Source of the DNA: Mucilaginibacter sp.
Lineage (GTDB): Bacteria > Bacteroidota > Bacteroidia > Sphingobacteriales > Sphingobacteriaceae
NCBI GenBank assembly: GCA_028288305.1
Contig: JAQBOA010000025.1
Coordinates: 1-60,765 of the forward strand
Length of the DNA: 60,765 bases
Reading direction: 5' to 3'
Part shown: positions 35,905 through 43,967 of the stretch, one piece after another
How the letters are laid out: each line of letters begins with the position of its first letter
Numbering within the stretch: the stretch's first letter is position 1
Notes under the pieces: generated by a model
The model's input: the letters and a program-made list of their open reading frames with translations, nothing else
What the model was told of the DNA's origin: nothing
Database searches by the model: none
Program-made: the position numbers and the translations under genes

Positions 35905-36121
35905 CTTTGTCTCGTTTTAGTAGTCGTGAAAAACGTATAATAGCATAAACTATTATTACTATTCCGAATATAATTTTTTGGGTTTTCGGAAAATTGGGCA
36001 ACATGTCATCCCAAAAAATGATCATTAAACCCAAACAGCAAAAGCAAATAAATGCTGTGACTCCTAAAATAAGCAAAAACCGCCTTTTGGGCGATTTTTG
36101 CTTGTTATTATCAGGTAACAT
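35894..36121 (-). CDS. small two-span membrane protein of the tonB cluster
   Basis: 75 residues from the ATG at 36121 (MLPDNNKQKSPKRR), 7 bases after the tonB stop; an upstream start at 36172 would overlap tonB. Basic N-terminus, two helices (about 15-35 and 47-65) and a charged tail. No family recognised. Its 3' end overlaps the PstS-like gene by 11 bases, supporting a real, coupled gene. Confidence 0.65.
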   Translation of the reverse strand: MLPDNNKQKSPKRRFLLILGVTAFICFCCLGLMIIFWDDMLPNFPKTQKIIFGIVIIVYAIIRFSRLLKRDKDEV

Positions 36122-36128
36122 TATTTTA

Positions 36129-36944
36129 TTATTCAGATAATGTAAAAGAGATTGGCACACTGTAAGCAACACGTACCGGACGGCCGTTTTGAATACCAGG
36201 TTTCCATTTTGGAGATGATTTTAATACCCGTACAGCCTCTTCATCACAACCATCACCTATACCTCTTGCCACGTGAATATCAGTTAACGACCCATCTCTT
36301 TCACACACAAAGCTTACAATAACGCGACCTTGTGTACCGTTTTCTCTTGCTACCGCAGGATAGTGGATTGATTTTGAAAGATATGCATAAAACTTTTCTA
36401 TGCCGCCCGGAAACTCAGGCACCTGTTCAACCGAGGTAAAAATCTTATTAGGGTCTTCTTCCGTGACTTTAGCATCAGATGTACCAACCGGTTCATCAAT
36501 GGTTACATCAGCATTTTTGTCCCCTTTAAGGTTCTTTTGTCCGGGATCGGCCACTTTCAATTCTTCAATTGTTGGTGGTTTTTCCTTAACCTCAACGTCT
36601 GGCTTAACAACCGGAGGTGGAAATTTTACCTGGTCAACCTTTGGTTTCGGCGGTTCAGGCGGAGGTGGCGGAGGTGGTTTTTTTAAATCTACCGGCGGCG
36701 GTGAAAGCACCACATTGGTGATCTTTACTTTTTCATGGGCTTTCGGGATAAACCCACCAACGATATTGAGGATTGTTTTAGCGGAGATAATTAAAACAAA
36801 CACTGCTACGCCTATTATAAGAGCTTTCCGCGTGTTACGGTCATTGTCTCTTCGTAATTCGTATGCACCATAAGCTTTATTACGACCAGCAAAAACGACA
36901 TCAATCCATTCCTGATTTAATATGTCTAATTTTGATCCTAACAT
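36129..36944 (-). CDS. tonB: energy transducer TonB
   Basis: 271 residues. Unusual ~40-residue cytoplasmic start (NQEWIDVVFAGRNKAYGAYE, typical of Bacteroidota TonB), one membrane helix at about 41-62, a Pro-rich spacer (VDLKKPPPPPPPEPPKPK) and a C-terminal TonB domain (about 185-271; FYAYLSKSIHYPAVARENG, GRVIVSFVCERDGS, KWKPGIQNGRPVRV). Passes proton-motive force from ExbB/ExbD to outer-membrane receptors such as the one at the window end. 68 bases after exbD. Confidence 0.95.
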   Translation of the reverse strand: MLGSKLDILNQEWIDVVFAGRNKAYGAYELRRDNDRNTRKALIIGVAVFVLIISAKTILNIVGGFIPKAHEKVKITNVVLSPPPVDLKKPPPPPPPEPPKPKVDQVKFPPPVVKPDVEVKEKPPTIEELKVADPGQKNLKGDKNADVTIDEPVGTSDAKVTEEDPNKIFTSVEQVPEFPGGIEKFYAYLSKSIHYPAVARENGTQGRVIVSFVCERDGSLTDIHVARGIGDGCDEEAVRVLKSSPKWKPGIQNGRPVRVAYSVPISFTLSE

Positions 36945-36978
36945 TTTTTTAGGCTTTAATATTTAATTAACGTTAACG

Positions 36979-37018
36979 GTATCATTATATTACTAACAGT
37001 ATCATTACAATACTAATA
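36979..37018. repeat. 20-bp tandem duplication between exbD and tonB
   Basis: Two adjacent copies, 36979-36998 and 36999-37018, share GTATCATTA and TACTAA and differ at three to four positions. The second copy overlaps the stop codon of the exbD gene (37013-37015). May be replication slippage or an operator. Confidence 0.5.
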
Positions 37019-37555
37019 GATATTATTCTTTTTCAAATCACCAATTTCTAATGGTGTAATATCTACAATTGCATATGACTTAACACCGGTGATGCTCATC
37101 TCATCAAGCGCTGCCACCAAATTTTCGTAAGTCGAATGTTCGCTTGGCTTGATCAAAACAATCATAAAGTTATCTGGTGCGGCATGTGTTGCAGCTACAT
37201 TTTTACCGTTTTCAATCAGTGCTTTGCGTATGCCATCTTTTCCGAAATTATCAACGGTAGGTGCCGTTTTTCCAGCCTCACCCATGTACCATTCCAATTT
37301 ATTATGACTACCCAAAAGTATGGTCATTGACCGCGTTGCAGCAACTGGCAACTGGATTTTTTGTACAGATTTATCCGGCATAGCCAGATCCATTGCCTTT
37401 GGTTTATTAAGGGTAGTGGTAAGCATAAAGAAAGTGATCAGTAAGAAAGCAAGGTCAACCATCGCAGTCAAATCGACACGTGTTGAGGCCTTTTTACTTC
37501 TTACTTTGCCACCTTTATGGCCGCCACCCTTGCCGGAGGTATCTAATTCTGCCAT
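37013..37555 (-). CDS. exbD: ExbD/TolR family protein (second copy)
   Basis: 180 residues. Single N-terminal helix with the proton-path Asp in STRVDLTAMVDLAFLLITFF (about 25-44), Gly/Lys-rich cytoplasmic start (GKGGGHKGGKVRSKK) and a periplasmic domain with the C-terminal IVDITPLEIGDL. Seven bases after the other exbD. Two different ExbD chains beside one ExbB is usual for this cluster type in Bacteroidota. Confidence 0.93.
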   Translation of the reverse strand: MAELDTSGKGGGHKGGKVRSKKASTRVDLTAMVDLAFLLITFFMLTTTLNKPKAMDLAMPDKSVQKIQLPVAATRSMTILLGSHNKLEWYMGEAGKTAPTVDNFGKDGIRKALIENGKNVAATHAAPDNFMIVLIKPSEHSTYENLVAALDEMSITGVKSYAIVDITPLEIGDLKKNNIY

Positions 37556-37561
37556 AGTTTT

Positions 37562-38182
37562 TTATTTTTTTGGAGCTTGTCTAAGCGCCGTGATTAAACT
37601 AAATTTATTAATTTTTTGTCTCTGTAAGTTATCGATAACCATTTTAATAGCCGGATACTGTTCTCTTCTGTCACCTTTAATGGCTATATCTAAAGCTTTG
37701 TCATGCAAAGCTTTGTCAGCCTGGCGTGAAGTATATACCCAGTTAGACAACTCATTGTTTGCAGTGGTATCTACCGGAATACCCGGAGGCTGATAAGTTT
37801 TCTTATCTTCTGCAGTCATATTCAGAAACTGTTTTAACTGGCTCATCGGTACTCCGAAAACTTCTGTAACCGCAAACCGTGCCTGTTCTTCGGGTGTAAA
37901 TGTTACTTTATATTTCTCACCCATTGCCTTCAATGCCTCTGTGCGTACATCAGTACCGGTAACAGAGTAAAACACTTTGTTGCCCTGGCCAATAGTTATC
38001 ATTGCAACATTATCATCTGGGATAGCCTGCTCTTTTGATGATGGAGGCACATCTGCCTTTGCCGGATCTTCCACCCTGGGCTTTGCTGTTAATATAAAAA
38101 AGGTAAGCAACAGGAAAGCCACATCGCACATGGCTGTCATGTCAATGAATGTGCTTTTCCTTGCAACTTTTACTCTGGGCAT
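37562..38182 (-). CDS. exbD: ExbD/TolR family protein (first copy)
   Basis: 206 residues. N-terminal helix with the conserved Asp in STFIDMTAMCDVAFLLLTFF (about 10-29), then a larger periplasmic domain than the second copy, ending IDNLQRQKINKFSLITAL. With ExbB it forms the proton channel that drives TonB. 108 bases after exbB. Confidence 0.93.
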   Translation of the reverse strand: MPRVKVARKSTFIDMTAMCDVAFLLLTFFILTAKPRVEDPAKADVPPSSKEQAIPDDNVAMITIGQGNKVFYSVTGTDVRTEALKAMGEKYKVTFTPEEQARFAVTEVFGVPMSQLKQFLNMTAEDKKTYQPPGIPVDTTANNELSNWVYTSRQADKALHDKALDIAIKGDRREQYPAIKMVIDNLQRQKINKFSLITALRQAPKK

Positions 38183-38289
38183 AATTTTTAAATTTTAATA
38201 AACAATGTATAATGAATTTATACTATCCCGGTCATCCTTAGCAACTACTGCTGATAAATGACCGGGTTAAAACTAAGCACTAATGAGTT

Positions 38290-39123
38290 TTATTTATTTT
38301 TGTGCGATGCAGCAAATGTTTGTACAATGCTGAATCCTGTTTCGTCAATGGCATAAGTCAGTTTATCAATTTTTGATGTAAACACGTTATACATAATGAT
38401 TGAAATAGCTGAAGTACTGATACCTAATGCTGTATTAACAAGGGCTTCGGAAATAGCTGTTGAAAGCGCAGTAGGGTTAGGCGATCCTGCGTGTGCTAAT
38501 TCAGAGAACGCCTTGATCATACCGATTACTGTACCTAACAGACCTGTTAATGTACCAATAGATACTAAAGTTGCAATAACGGTTAAGTTTTGCTCCAGCA
38601 TAGGCATTTCCAGCGATGTAGCCTCTTCAATGTCTTTTTGAATAGCTAAAGTTTTTTGATCTACATCCAGAGTAGTCTCTGTTTCCATTTCGCGGTATTT
38701 TTTCAAACCGGATTTGATTACGTTGGCAACAGAACCTTTTTGTTTGTCGCACTCTGCACTTGCTGCGTCAATATTTCCGGCGTTAAGTGCACTTTGTACT
38801 TTTCTAACAAATGCATCAACATTTCCTGTACCTGAAGCTTTGCCGATAACAACAAAACGTTCGATAGAAAATACAATTACAATTAATAAATACGACATAA
38901 TAAGCGGTACAATTATACCCCCCCTGTGCACTGTTCCAAAAAGATCACTTGGTGTCCCTTTTTCTACGTCACCACCTTCGTAATGACTTGCATCCCCTAA
39001 TATGAAAATGAATATTAAAATTGCAACGACAATACAAATTGGGATAGTGAGCGTTGCAAACATGCCTGATGCACTTGAGTCTTTTTTAACAGGAATACTT
39101 GGTTTTGTTGGTGCGTTTGCCAT
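38290..39123 (-). CDS. exbB: MotA/TolQ/ExbB proton channel family protein
   Basis: 277 residues. First helix about 24-45, second about 71-92 (IIVPLIMSYLLIVIVFSIER), and the paired C-terminal helices with the family signature IGTLTGLLGTVIGMIKAF (about 192-209) and ALVNTALGISTSAISIIMY. The N-terminus has an extra helix typical of Bacteroidota ExbB. Head of the exbB-exbD-exbD-tonB cluster. Confidence 0.95.
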   Translation of the reverse strand: MANAPTKPSIPVKKDSSASGMFATLTIPICIVVAILIFIFILGDASHYEGGDVEKGTPSDLFGTVHRGGIIVPLIMSYLLIVIVFSIERFVVIGKASGTGNVDAFVRKVQSALNAGNIDAASAECDKQKGSVANVIKSGLKKYREMETETTLDVDQKTLAIQKDIEEATSLEMPMLEQNLTVIATLVSIGTLTGLLGTVIGMIKAFSELAHAGSPNPTALSTAISEALVNTALGISTSAISIIMYNVFTSKIDKLTYAIDETGFSIVQTFAASHKNK

Positions 39124-39594
39124 TACTTTAGTTTTTAGTTTTAATTTTTAGTTATATGATATAAGTTACTTAAATGCGAATTATTAGCGAATAACAAAAA
39201 TAGAATTTAAATGAATTAAAAAAACTATTTATGTAATTCTTTATGATTTTTTAATACAAAATTTATTTCATTATTATTTGATGGATACAATAACGTAATT
39301 AAAAATAAAAATTGTCATTTATACAAACAATTTTTTACAATGAAACCCATTTTTTTTAATAATAGCAAACAATAACTTATAAAAATTATGTAACTATACT
39401 GATATGATTATATTAAGTAAAATTTGGTAATTTATAACGCGGCAAACCTGCGCATTATTTACAGCTTAAATAAAGAAAATTGCTAAATTGTTTGCTTTTT
39501 TATTATAATTCTAAGACCATCCCTGGTATTGCTTTGATTCTGCTAATTTATTAATTAAATTTTACTTATAAATAACAGTAAAGTACAAAACTTA
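39124..39594. other. A+T-rich intergenic region with no gene seen
   Basis: About 470 bases between the exbB start and the SUI1 gene end, very A+T-rich. I see no open frame with coding character, no hairpin terminator with a U-tract, and none of the repeat families. The promoter for exbB should lie in the left 100 bases, but no clear TAnnTTTG element was found. Confidence 0.6.
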
Positions 39595-39930
39595 TTATCC
39601 CCCAGCCTTTTTTGTTTTATATCCATCAGCCTGAAGCAATGTCAAAACTTTATCCCTGAAATCGCCCTGAATCAATACTTCACCATCTTTTACTGAACCG
39701 CCAACCCCGCACTTTGACTTAAGCTTTTTTCCTATAAGTTCCAGGTCGGTTTCTGTCCCAATAAATCCATTTATCCGGGTAACCACCTTACCCCCTCCTT
39801 TTCTGTCAAGATAAATCTTTAGATTTTGCTGTTGAGGAGGTAATGTTGAAGTTGAGAAGCCTGAATTTTCCTGGTATTGAAAATCCGGGTCGGTAGAATA
39901 AACCACTCCTGTAAAATTCTTTTTTGACAT
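39595..39930 (-). CDS. SUI1/YciH family translation factor
   Basis: 111 residues, eIF1/SUI1 fold: [20 protein letters not shown] (about 39-58), [20 protein letters not shown] (about 70-89) and [16 protein letters not shown]. Bacterial homologue YciH discriminates against poor initiation contexts under stress. Normal length. 84 bases downstream of the lipid-kinase gene, separated by repeat family E. Confidence 0.92.
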   Translation of the reverse strand: MSKKNFTGVVYSTDPDFQYQENSGFSTSTLPPQQQNLKIYLDRKGGGKVVTRINGFIGTETDLELIGKKLKSKCGVGGSVKDGEVLIQGDFRDKVLTLLQADGYKTKKAGG

Positions 39931-39941
39931 ACTTTTAAGTT

Positions 39942-40010
39942 AAGTCCAAAGTCTTTAGTCAATTACAATGTTAAGCAAAACCTACCAAAATGACTTAAGA
40001 CTTTCAACTT
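39942..40010. repeat. Family E inverted repeat
   Basis: AAGTCCAAAGTCTTTAGTC (39942-39960) and GACTTAAGACTTTCAACTT (39992-40010) are complementary in 15 of 19 positions. It sits between the lipid-kinase stop (4 bases from its right end) and the SUI1 start. A related palindrome AGACTTAAGTCT occurs near 43797-43808. Confidence 0.65.
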
Positions 40011-40014
40011 AAGA

Positions 40015-40902
40015 CTATTTTTTATAAGAATTACCAACAATTACTTTTAATGAAGACGGTATCACTTCAATTGTAATATCTGTTCCTTTTATTTGAGGTT
40101 CACCATCAAGATGTACAGGCCCGGGATTAATGCGTTTAACTTGTATACATTTGCCGCGGATAATCTCTACATAACTGGTACCTTCAGCTGTTTTGGTGAT
40201 CATCCTAAGGCACATTTCAGGAAATTTCCATAACGGAAACTTCTTTATCACACAAATATCCAACAGTCCATCCTGTACTGAAGCATTGGGTGAAATATGA
40301 GCGTTATTGCCATATTGCGATGAATTTGCAAAACTAAGCATAAACGCTTCGCGCTCATATGCTGCCCCATCGATATCTAAATTATAAGTTTGCGATTTAT
40401 ATTTTGATAGCTCTTGTATAGAAGATTTGAGATAAGTAAAGAATCCCCGTTTTTTTCCATGGGAGAACAATTCACTGATGTGAGCATCAAAGCCCATGCC
40501 TGCCATATTAAAAAATGGCATTCCATTAAGCTTTGCCGAATCAATAACCTCAATATTCCCGGTATTAAGCGTATTAATTGCTTTTGCAGCATCCATTGAT
40601 ATACCAAGAAAGCGGGAAAGGCCATTACCAGACCCATAAGGTATTATGCCTAATGTAGTATCGCTGCCCACTATTGCAGATGCTACTTCATTTATAGTAC
40701 CATCTCCGCCTACCGCCACTATCAGGTTAAATTTATTTACAGCCTCCTTTGCTATTTGCCTGGCATGCGATACCCCATCGCTAAAAACAACAACATAATT
40801 TAATGTTTCCTTATCAAGATATTTTTCAATCAGTTCCGGAACCCCGTCCTTTTTCTTACCGCCCGATATAGGGTTAATTATAAATAACGCTTTCCGTTTC
40901 AA
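40015..40902 (-). CDS. diacylglycerol kinase family lipid kinase (YegS/BmrU type)
   Basis: 295 residues. DAGK catalytic motifs: nucleotide loop NPISGGKKKDG near the N-terminus, AVGGDGTINEVASAIV (about 63-78), IIPYGSGNGLSRFLG (about 86-100), and the C-terminal KRINPGPVHLDGEP. Phosphorylates diacylglycerol or a sphingoid/isoprenoid lipid at the membrane; the exact lipid cannot be told. Monocistronic or with the SUI1 gene. Confidence 0.92.
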   Translation of the reverse strand: MKRKALFIINPISGGKKKDGVPELIEKYLDKETLNYVVVFSDGVSHARQIAKEAVNKFNLIVAVGGDGTINEVASAIVGSDTTLGIIPYGSGNGLSRFLGISMDAAKAINTLNTGNIEVIDSAKLNGMPFFNMAGMGFDAHISELFSHGKKRGFFTYLKSSIQELSKYKSQTYNLDIDGAAYEREAFMLSFANSSQYGNNAHISPNASVQDGLLDICVIKKFPLWKFPEMCLRMITKTAEGTSYVEIIRGKCIQVKRINPGPVHLDGEPQIKGTDITIEVIPSSLKVIVGNSYKK

Positions 40903-40978
40903 CTATCTTTAATTTCTTCCATCAAAAGTAAATGTATTTTCGGCTTTGTAAAAATTGTTTTATTTTAGCGCCCTGAAT

Positions 40979-41107
40979 GTGGACTGATTTAATTGTCCTT
41001 GTCCGATATTACGGATACTTGGGCAGACCGGATTGCAACCACGTAAAAAAGTGCTAAAACCTGCTTCTTTTACTAACAATCCTTTTGAATCTTCTTATTC
41101 ACGTGGT
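40979..41107 (+). promoter_or_regulatory. putative SAM-II-like riboswitch leader of metK
   Basis: GTGG-A-CTGATTTAA at 40979-40992 and ATTGCAACCAC with downstream GTGCTAAAA match the order of SAM-II conserved blocks (CUGAUUUAA, UUGCA, GCUAAAA). P1 is GTGG (40979-40982) with CCAC (41039-41042). A pseudoknot GCAG (41023-41026) / CTGC (41061-41064) is possible. An extra hairpin TCCG-ATATTA-CGGA (41002-41015) is inserted in loop 1. ACGTGGT at 41101-41107 is the exact complement of ACCACGT (41038-41044), giving an alternative structure. Lies 87-215 bases upstream of metK. Confidence 0.6.
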
Positions 41108-41193
41108 ATTACACTCAGGGAAATTATACCTTGCGGGTATTTAAAGTATTGTACCTATATATTAGTTCATTATAAAATATAAAATTAAAACAC

Positions 41194-42444
41194 ATGTCAT
41201 ATTTATTCACATCAGAGTCCGTATCAGAGGGTCATCCGGACAAAGTTGCCGACCAGATTTCGGATGCTTTAATAGATCAATTTTTAGCTTTTGACCCGGA
41301 TTCGAAGGTTGCCTGCGAGACGCTGGTTACTACTGGCTTGGTTATTTTGGCCGGAGAAGTAAAATCCAAGGCTTATTTAGATGTTCAAAAAATTGCACGC
41401 GAGGTAATAAACAAAATTGGCTATACCAAAGGCGAGTATATGTTTGATGGCAGTTCGTGCGCAGTATTATCAGCTATTCACGAACAATCGCCAGATATTA
41501 ACCAGGGTGTTGAACGCCAGGCTAAAGAAGAACAAGGCGCCGGCGACCAGGGAATGATGTTTGGCTATGCCACTAACGAAACCGAAAACTATATGCCCCT
41601 GGCGTTAGATATTGCACATGCGCTTTTAATTGAACTGGCAGCTATCCGTCGCGAGAATACAGAAATAAAATACTTACGCCCAGATGCAAAATCACAGGTA
41701 ACGCTTGAATATGATGACAATAACAAACCTGTCCGCATTGATGCAATCGTAATATCAACCCAGCATGATGATTTTGATGAAGAAAAGACCATGCTTGAAA
41801 AAATCAGCAAGGATATTATCAGCGTTCTTATTCCGCGTGTAAAAGCAAAATATCCTATATATGCGCATTTTTTTGGTGACGGCATCAAATACCATATTAA
41901 CCCAACCGGCAAATTTGTCATCGGCGGTCCGCATGGCGATACCGGCTTAACAGGCCGTAAAATTATTGTGGATACTTATGGCGGTAAAGGTGCGCATGGC
42001 GGAGGTGCTTTTTCAGGAAAAGATCCTTCAAAGGTTGACCGTTCTGCAGCTTATGCCACCCGTCATATAGCTAAAAACCTGGTTGCTGCTGGTGTTTGCA
42101 GTGAAGTATTGGTGCAGGTATCATATGCTATCGGTGTTGCCCAGCCAATGGGAATTTATGTAAATACCTATGGAACCGGAAAAGTTGGCTTAAATGATGG
42201 CGAAATTGCTAAAAAAGTAGAGGCCATATTTAACATGACTCCTTACGCAATTGAAACCCGTTTTAAACTCCGTAATCCTATTTACAGCGATACAGCAGCT
42301 TATGGCCACTTTGGCAAACCAAGCCAAATAGTAACCAAAACTTTTGTAAGCCCCGAAGGAAACGTTGTGAAAAAAGAAGTTGAGCTGTTTACCTGGGAAA
42401 AGCTGGATTATGTGGATAAGGTGAAGAAAGCTTTTGGAATTTAA
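41194..42444 (+). CDS. metK: S-adenosylmethionine synthetase
   Basis: 416 residues. Makes SAM from ATP and methionine in the cytoplasm. Motifs: [20 protein letters not shown] (about 5-24), catalytic-loop [12 protein letters not shown] (about 115-126), [20 protein letters not shown] (about 246-265) and [19 protein letters not shown] (about 270-288). Slightly longer than the E. coli enzyme. Preceded by a SAM-II-like leader, so probably feedback-controlled by its product; followed by a strong terminator. Confidence 0.97.
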   Translation: MSYLFTSESVSEGHPDKVADQISDALIDQFLAFDPDSKVACETLVTTGLVILAGEVKSKAYLDVQKIAREVINKIGYTKGEYMFDGSSCAVLSAIHEQSPDINQGVERQAKEEQGAGDQGMMFGYATNETENYMPLALDIAHALLIELAAIRRENTEIKYLRPDAKSQVTLEYDDNNKPVRIDAIVISTQHDDFDEEKTMLEKISKDIISVLIPRVKAKYPIYAHFFGDGIKYHINPTGKFVIGGPHGDTGLTGRKIIVDTYGGKGAHGGGAFSGKDPSKVDRSAAYATRHIAKNLVAAGVCSEVLVQVSYAIGVAQPMGIYVNTYGTGKVGLNDGEIAKKVEAIFNMTPYAIETRFKLRNPIYSDTAAYGHFGKPSQIVTKTFVSPEGNVVKKEVELFTWEKLDYVDKVKKAFGI

Positions 42445-42518
42445 TTAATTCAACATTCATTAATAGGTGTTCAGTTCCAATTTAAGATGACAACTGGAAC
42501 ATTTAGAACGCCTGGAAC

Positions 42519-42557
42519 AGGCAAATGTTAAGCCATTAAAATACTTAACATTTGCCT
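42519..42557 (+). terminator. intrinsic terminator of metK
   Basis: Perfect 14-bp stem AGGCAAATGTTAAG / CTTAACATTTGCCT with an 11-base loop, followed by TTTTATATTTTTATTT. About 75 bases after the metK stop. Confidence 0.9.
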
Positions 42558-42657
42558 TTTATATTTTTATTTCAATTTAAACGCAAATCCTATTTAAAAA
42601 TATCGGAACAAAAATCCTTACTTTCAGTTTCTAAAGCTATAGTTACGTTAAAAGCAT

Positions 42658-43779
42658 ATGATAATAAAAAGGATTCGCTATAATCCACGCAGAAAAGCAG
42701 GAAACATAGGCGAAAGACCCGGGGCTGTTATTATACCGGATGATGCCGTAAAACCTTTAATCAGCATTTTTTCATACAACGCAAAAGAACTGATAAGCAG
42801 TGAGGGAAAAGACATCAAAATTATACTCGATCAGTTCAATAAATGCACCGATCATACGCATTGGATACAAGTTAGGGGCCTTGGGGATGCCAGCTTAATT
42901 GAAGAAATAGGCTCGATTTTAACTATTAACCCCCTGGTGTTGGAAGATATTGCCAACATTCATCAGCGCCCTAAATTTGACGAATATGATAACTATGTAT
43001 TTGCGGTAAGCCGCATGATTTATTTTAGTAAAGATTATGAGCTTACAAACTATCAATTTTCGGCCCTGGTAAAAGATAACATCATTATTACCTTCGAAGA
43101 AACTCATGAAGAAAACTTCAAAGCTGTAAAAAACCGCCTTGCTGTTGGGAAAGGCGCCATTCGTACTGCCGGTGCAGGTTATATGTGCTATGCATTGACA
43201 GATACCATACTTGACTGTTATTTTGTATTGCTGGCACAACTTGGCGATTCGCTTGATGCGGTTGAGGATCACCTGTATAGCAATGCTAATAAAAGCATTA
43301 TGTATGAAACCCAACAGCTTAAAAGAACGTTGATTGTTTTGCGGCGTTCATGCTGGCCGGAAAGGGATAAAATAAATGATATGTTGCGAACCGAAAGCCC
43401 ACTTATTACTAAGGAAGTAAAAATATTTTTAAAGGATGCTTATGACCATTGCATCCAAATAATGGATCTGATCGAGAGTTATAAGGAAATCACTTCCAGT
43501 ATTATGGACATTTATCTTTCCATGGTTAGTAACCGCATGAATGAGATCATGAAAGTATTAACCATTATATCTGCCATCTTTATTCCCCTAACCTTTATCG
43601 CGGGAGTTTACGGAATGAATTTTTCCAGGATAGACCCGGTAACCAATAAAGTGATGCCGGATAATCTGCCGGAACTTTATAACCCTCATGGATATTTTTA
43701 TGCATTGGGCGGTATGTTTCTTATTGGGATAATTCAGGTTATCATTTTCTGGAAAAAGGGTTGGTTTAATAAATTATAA
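42658..43779 (+). CDS. corA: CorA-type magnesium/cobalt transporter
   Basis: 373 residues. Large N-terminal cytoplasmic domain (WIQVRGLGDASLIEEIG, LVLEDIANIHQRPKFDEYDN split about 60-115), long helical stalk and two C-terminal helices. The first helix ends in the selectivity motif YGMNF at about 318-322 (ISAIFIPLTFIAGVYGMNF). Pentameric divalent-cation channel of the inner membrane. The family cannot separate Mg2+, Co2+ and Zn2+ preference. Diverged repeat remnants follow the gene. Confidence 0.95.
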   Translation: MIIKRIRYNPRRKAGNIGERPGAVIIPDDAVKPLISIFSYNAKELISSEGKDIKIILDQFNKCTDHTHWIQVRGLGDASLIEEIGSILTINPLVLEDIANIHQRPKFDEYDNYVFAVSRMIYFSKDYELTNYQFSALVKDNIIITFEETHEENFKAVKNRLAVGKGAIRTAGAGYMCYALTDTILDCYFVLLAQLGDSLDAVEDHLYSNANKSIMYETQQLKRTLIVLRRSCWPERDKINDMLRTESPLITKEVKIFLKDAYDHCIQIMDLIESYKEITSSIMDIYLSMVSNRMNEIMKVLTIISAIFIPLTFIAGVYGMNFSRIDPVTNKVMPDNLPELYNPHGYFYALGGMFLIGIIQVIIFWKKGWFNKL

Positions 43780-43820
43780 AATTGACCTACTATCTAAGAC
43801 TTAAGTCTCTATAAGTTTTT

Positions 43821-43854
43821 AAGTCCTCTCCTTTAACGAGTATTTAAGTGAAGC
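43821..43854. repeat. diverged half of a Family C element
   Basis: AAGTCCTCTCCTTTAACGAG and the following TATTTAAGTGAAGCT resemble the right end of the element at 32561-32594 with several changes. A 12-base palindrome AGACTTAAGTCT (about 43797-43808) lies just upstream. It is 41 bases after the corA stop. No matching left end seen. Confidence 0.5.
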
Positions 43855-43912
43855 TACTTAACTATGTCTTTGTTAACTCTAAATCATTATTCAGCTAATA
43901 AGTTGTTAATGC

Positions 43913-43943
43913 TTGAAATTTTCACCAATTAACTGTACCTTTG
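43913..43943 (+). promoter_or_regulatory. promoter of typA
   Basis: TTG at 43913-43915, a 20-base spacer and TACCTTTG at 43936-43943, then CGC: full agreement with the Bacteroidota housekeeping promoter (-33 TTG, -7 TAnnTTTG). The ATG of typA is 24 bases further on. Confidence 0.75.
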
Positions 43944-43967
43944 CGCAAATTTTAGAGGCGCATATAC

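Noticed and set aside
36400..36873. 157-residue Gly/Ser-rich frame on the plus strand
   Set aside because: Complement of the Pro-rich TonB spacer; no start context and no domain.
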